Assembly (NCBI RefSeq): GCF_002218195.1
Contig: NZ_CP022336.1
Location: 434,001-498,000, forward strand
Direction: 5' to 3'
Length of the DNA stretch: 64,000 bases
DNA from: Sphingorhabdus sp. SMR4y
GTDB lineage: Bacteria; Pseudomonadota; Alphaproteobacteria; Sphingomonadales; Sphingomonadaceae
Position numbers and translations under genes: made by a program. This document shows positions 63,215 to 64,000 of this stretch, piece after piece; the first letter of the stretch is position 1, and each line of letters starts with the position of its first letter. A model generated the notes under the pieces. It was not told the origin of the DNA. It was given only the letters and a program-made list of their open reading frames with translations, and did not search any database.

Positions 63215-63925
63215 ATGTATCAATCCCGCCATATGCTATTCAACCAGAAAGAGGGCACGCAACAGGCCCGCCTGCCGGATATCGTCGATGCCTTTTCCTC
63301 TGTGCTGGACCTCAGCGAGGGACAGTCTGCCGGACCCAGCATTCGTTCCAGCTGGATAGCCATCCAGTTGGCAATGGCAAGGGGTATGAAGGGTGATCCG
63401 TTGCGCGATGTCTGTTGCGCGGTGTTGTTGAAGGAACTCGACGAATATTGGACCGGTGCGACCGGCGTCGATGCGCCAGGCCGCAGACGGGAGCACCCGC
63501 AGGGTTCAGTCCGTGAAAATGGTGGCGAGAGCAGAGCGGGGCGCGTAGTGCACCGCCGCGAGTGCGGATCCGTTTTCGCCCCTCCGTCCGGCTTTTCAAA
63601 AGACGTGGCCATCGCCCTAGCGCATCTTGGTGAACATTGGGACGGCGGCGGTTTGCCCCTTGGTCTTGCCGGCAGTGAAATCCACATCACTGCCCGGATT
63701 GCGCTTCTGGCGCAGATAGCTGATGACGTATATAGCACGAGGGGCAGGGAAGCCGCGCTGGCCGAGGTCCGGAACCGGGCCGGAAGCTGGCTTGATCCAG
63801 AGCTTTGCGTGCTGTTCGAGAAACTGTCAGAAGCCAGCGGTTTCTGGGAAGAACTCGCGCTCGATGATCTGCCGGAACAATTCTTGGCGCTGCTGGCGAT
63901 GATGGCAGAAGAGCAATCGGTCTAG
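63215..63925 (+). CDS. HD-GYP-like protein with a degenerate active site
   Basis: 236 residues. The C-terminal part reads LGEHWDGGGLPLGLAGSEIHITARIALLAQIADDVYSTRGREAALAEVRN, like the 'HH-WDG-GYP-GL-G-EI-L-ARI-AL-D-YD' stretch of HD-GYP domains. But the HD-dyad region upstream reads VLLKELDEY rather than LLHDIG, and the GYP is GLP. So it is probably not a functional cyclic-di-GMP phosphodiesterase, perhaps a sensor. The middle (residues about 88-130, DAPGRRREHPQGS onward) is unusually Arg-rich and could be a short out-of-frame tract. Nothing recognisable follows to the end of the window. Confidence 0.65.
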   Translation: MYQSRHMLFNQKEGTQQARLPDIVDAFSSVLDLSEGQSAGPSIRSSWIAIQLAMARGMKGDPLRDVCCAVLLKELDEYWTGATGVDAPGRRREHPQGSVRENGGESRAGRVVHRRECGSVFAPPSGFSKDVAIALAHLGEHWDGGGLPLGLAGSEIHITARIALLAQIADDVYSTRGREAALAEVRNRAGSWLDPELCVLFEKLSEASGFWEELALDDLPEQFLALLAMMAEEQSV

Positions 63926-64000
63926 CAACTCTATCCCTTTTGGCTGTCGGGCTTTATAGCGGGATGGAACCGTAAAGCGGTCCGCGCGTTGAACCAGCGC
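63926..64000. other. Right edge, non-coding or start of a convergent gene
   Basis: 75 bases with no resolvable feature. A minus-strand gene could end here, but too little is visible to say. Confidence 0.4.

Overview
The window looks like a chromosomal segment of a marine-type alphaproteobacterium of the Sphingomonadales (Sphingorhabdus/Parasphingorhabdus/Erythrobacter-like). This rests on a crtY-crtI-crtB carotenoid block beside a sterol-desaturase-family gene and a DUF2141 gene, a TrcR-type (DUF1013) regulator, a DUF1192 protein, a TonB-dependent receptor in a catabolic locus and several CYP153-type P450s. The assignment is by gene content, not by a marker gene.

Layout. (1) 1-16.3 kb, visibly A+T-richer: a cut-off CYP153-like P450; a decayed IS30-type transposase; a TetR gene divergent from CYP153 - [2Fe-2S] ferredoxin - GMC alcohol oxidase/dehydrogenase - TonB receptor (one frameshift); a double-hotdog thioesterase; then a MarR gene divergent from an alpha/beta hydrolase, a small thioesterase and an RND efflux pair. 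It ends at an intact IS481-family element (15226-16242) with perfect ends and an exact 6-bp target duplication. (2) 16.3-29.5 kb, G+C-richer: a tightly overlapping minus-strand operon under a FadR-type regulator (nitronate-monooxygenase-like, Coq4-like, cysteine-less SCP2-thiolase/Ltp2-like, DUF35, two acyl-CoA dehydrogenases, acyl-CoA synthetase, Baeyer-Villiger monooxygenase, alpha/beta hydrolase), divergent from a second CYP153 - ferredoxin pair followed by an acyl-CoA dehydrogenase cut by an IS3 fragment. (3) 29.5-30.8 kb: a scrambled junction with an IS3 remnant, a tRNA 3'-end fragment, an 18-C run, short tandem repeats, and direct repeats beside an intact tRNA-Lys. (4) 30.8-64 kb: ordinary chromosome: folK, sodC, LMW-PTP, Bax-inhibitor, a TetR-controlled set of small detoxification enzymes, clpA, quinone reductase, envelope genes, trcR, an MBL hydrolase, a TetA-like MFS, fadD, a GGDEF protein, a lipoxygenase, an OYE-like flavoprotein, PmbA/TldD, an IMPase-like phosphatase and the carotenoid genes.

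How it may work together. Regions 1 and 2 read as an acquired catabolic island for a hydrophobic aliphatic or alicyclic compound: outer-membrane uptake (TonB receptor), hydroxylation (CYP153 plus ferredoxin), alcohol oxidation (GMC), ring or chain oxygen insertion and ester/lactone opening (BVMO plus hydrolase), CoA activation, dehydrogenation by a paired acyl-CoA dehydrogenase, and C-C cleavage by an aldolase-like Ltp2/DUF35 pair in place of a normal thiolase. No ferredoxin reductase is encoded here, so electrons must come from a reductase elsewhere. The island sits beside tRNA-Lys and tRNA-fragment sites that resemble integrase attachment sites. The strongest leads are the cysteine-less thiolase/DUF35/Coq4 operon and the lipoxygenase with all five iron ligands.
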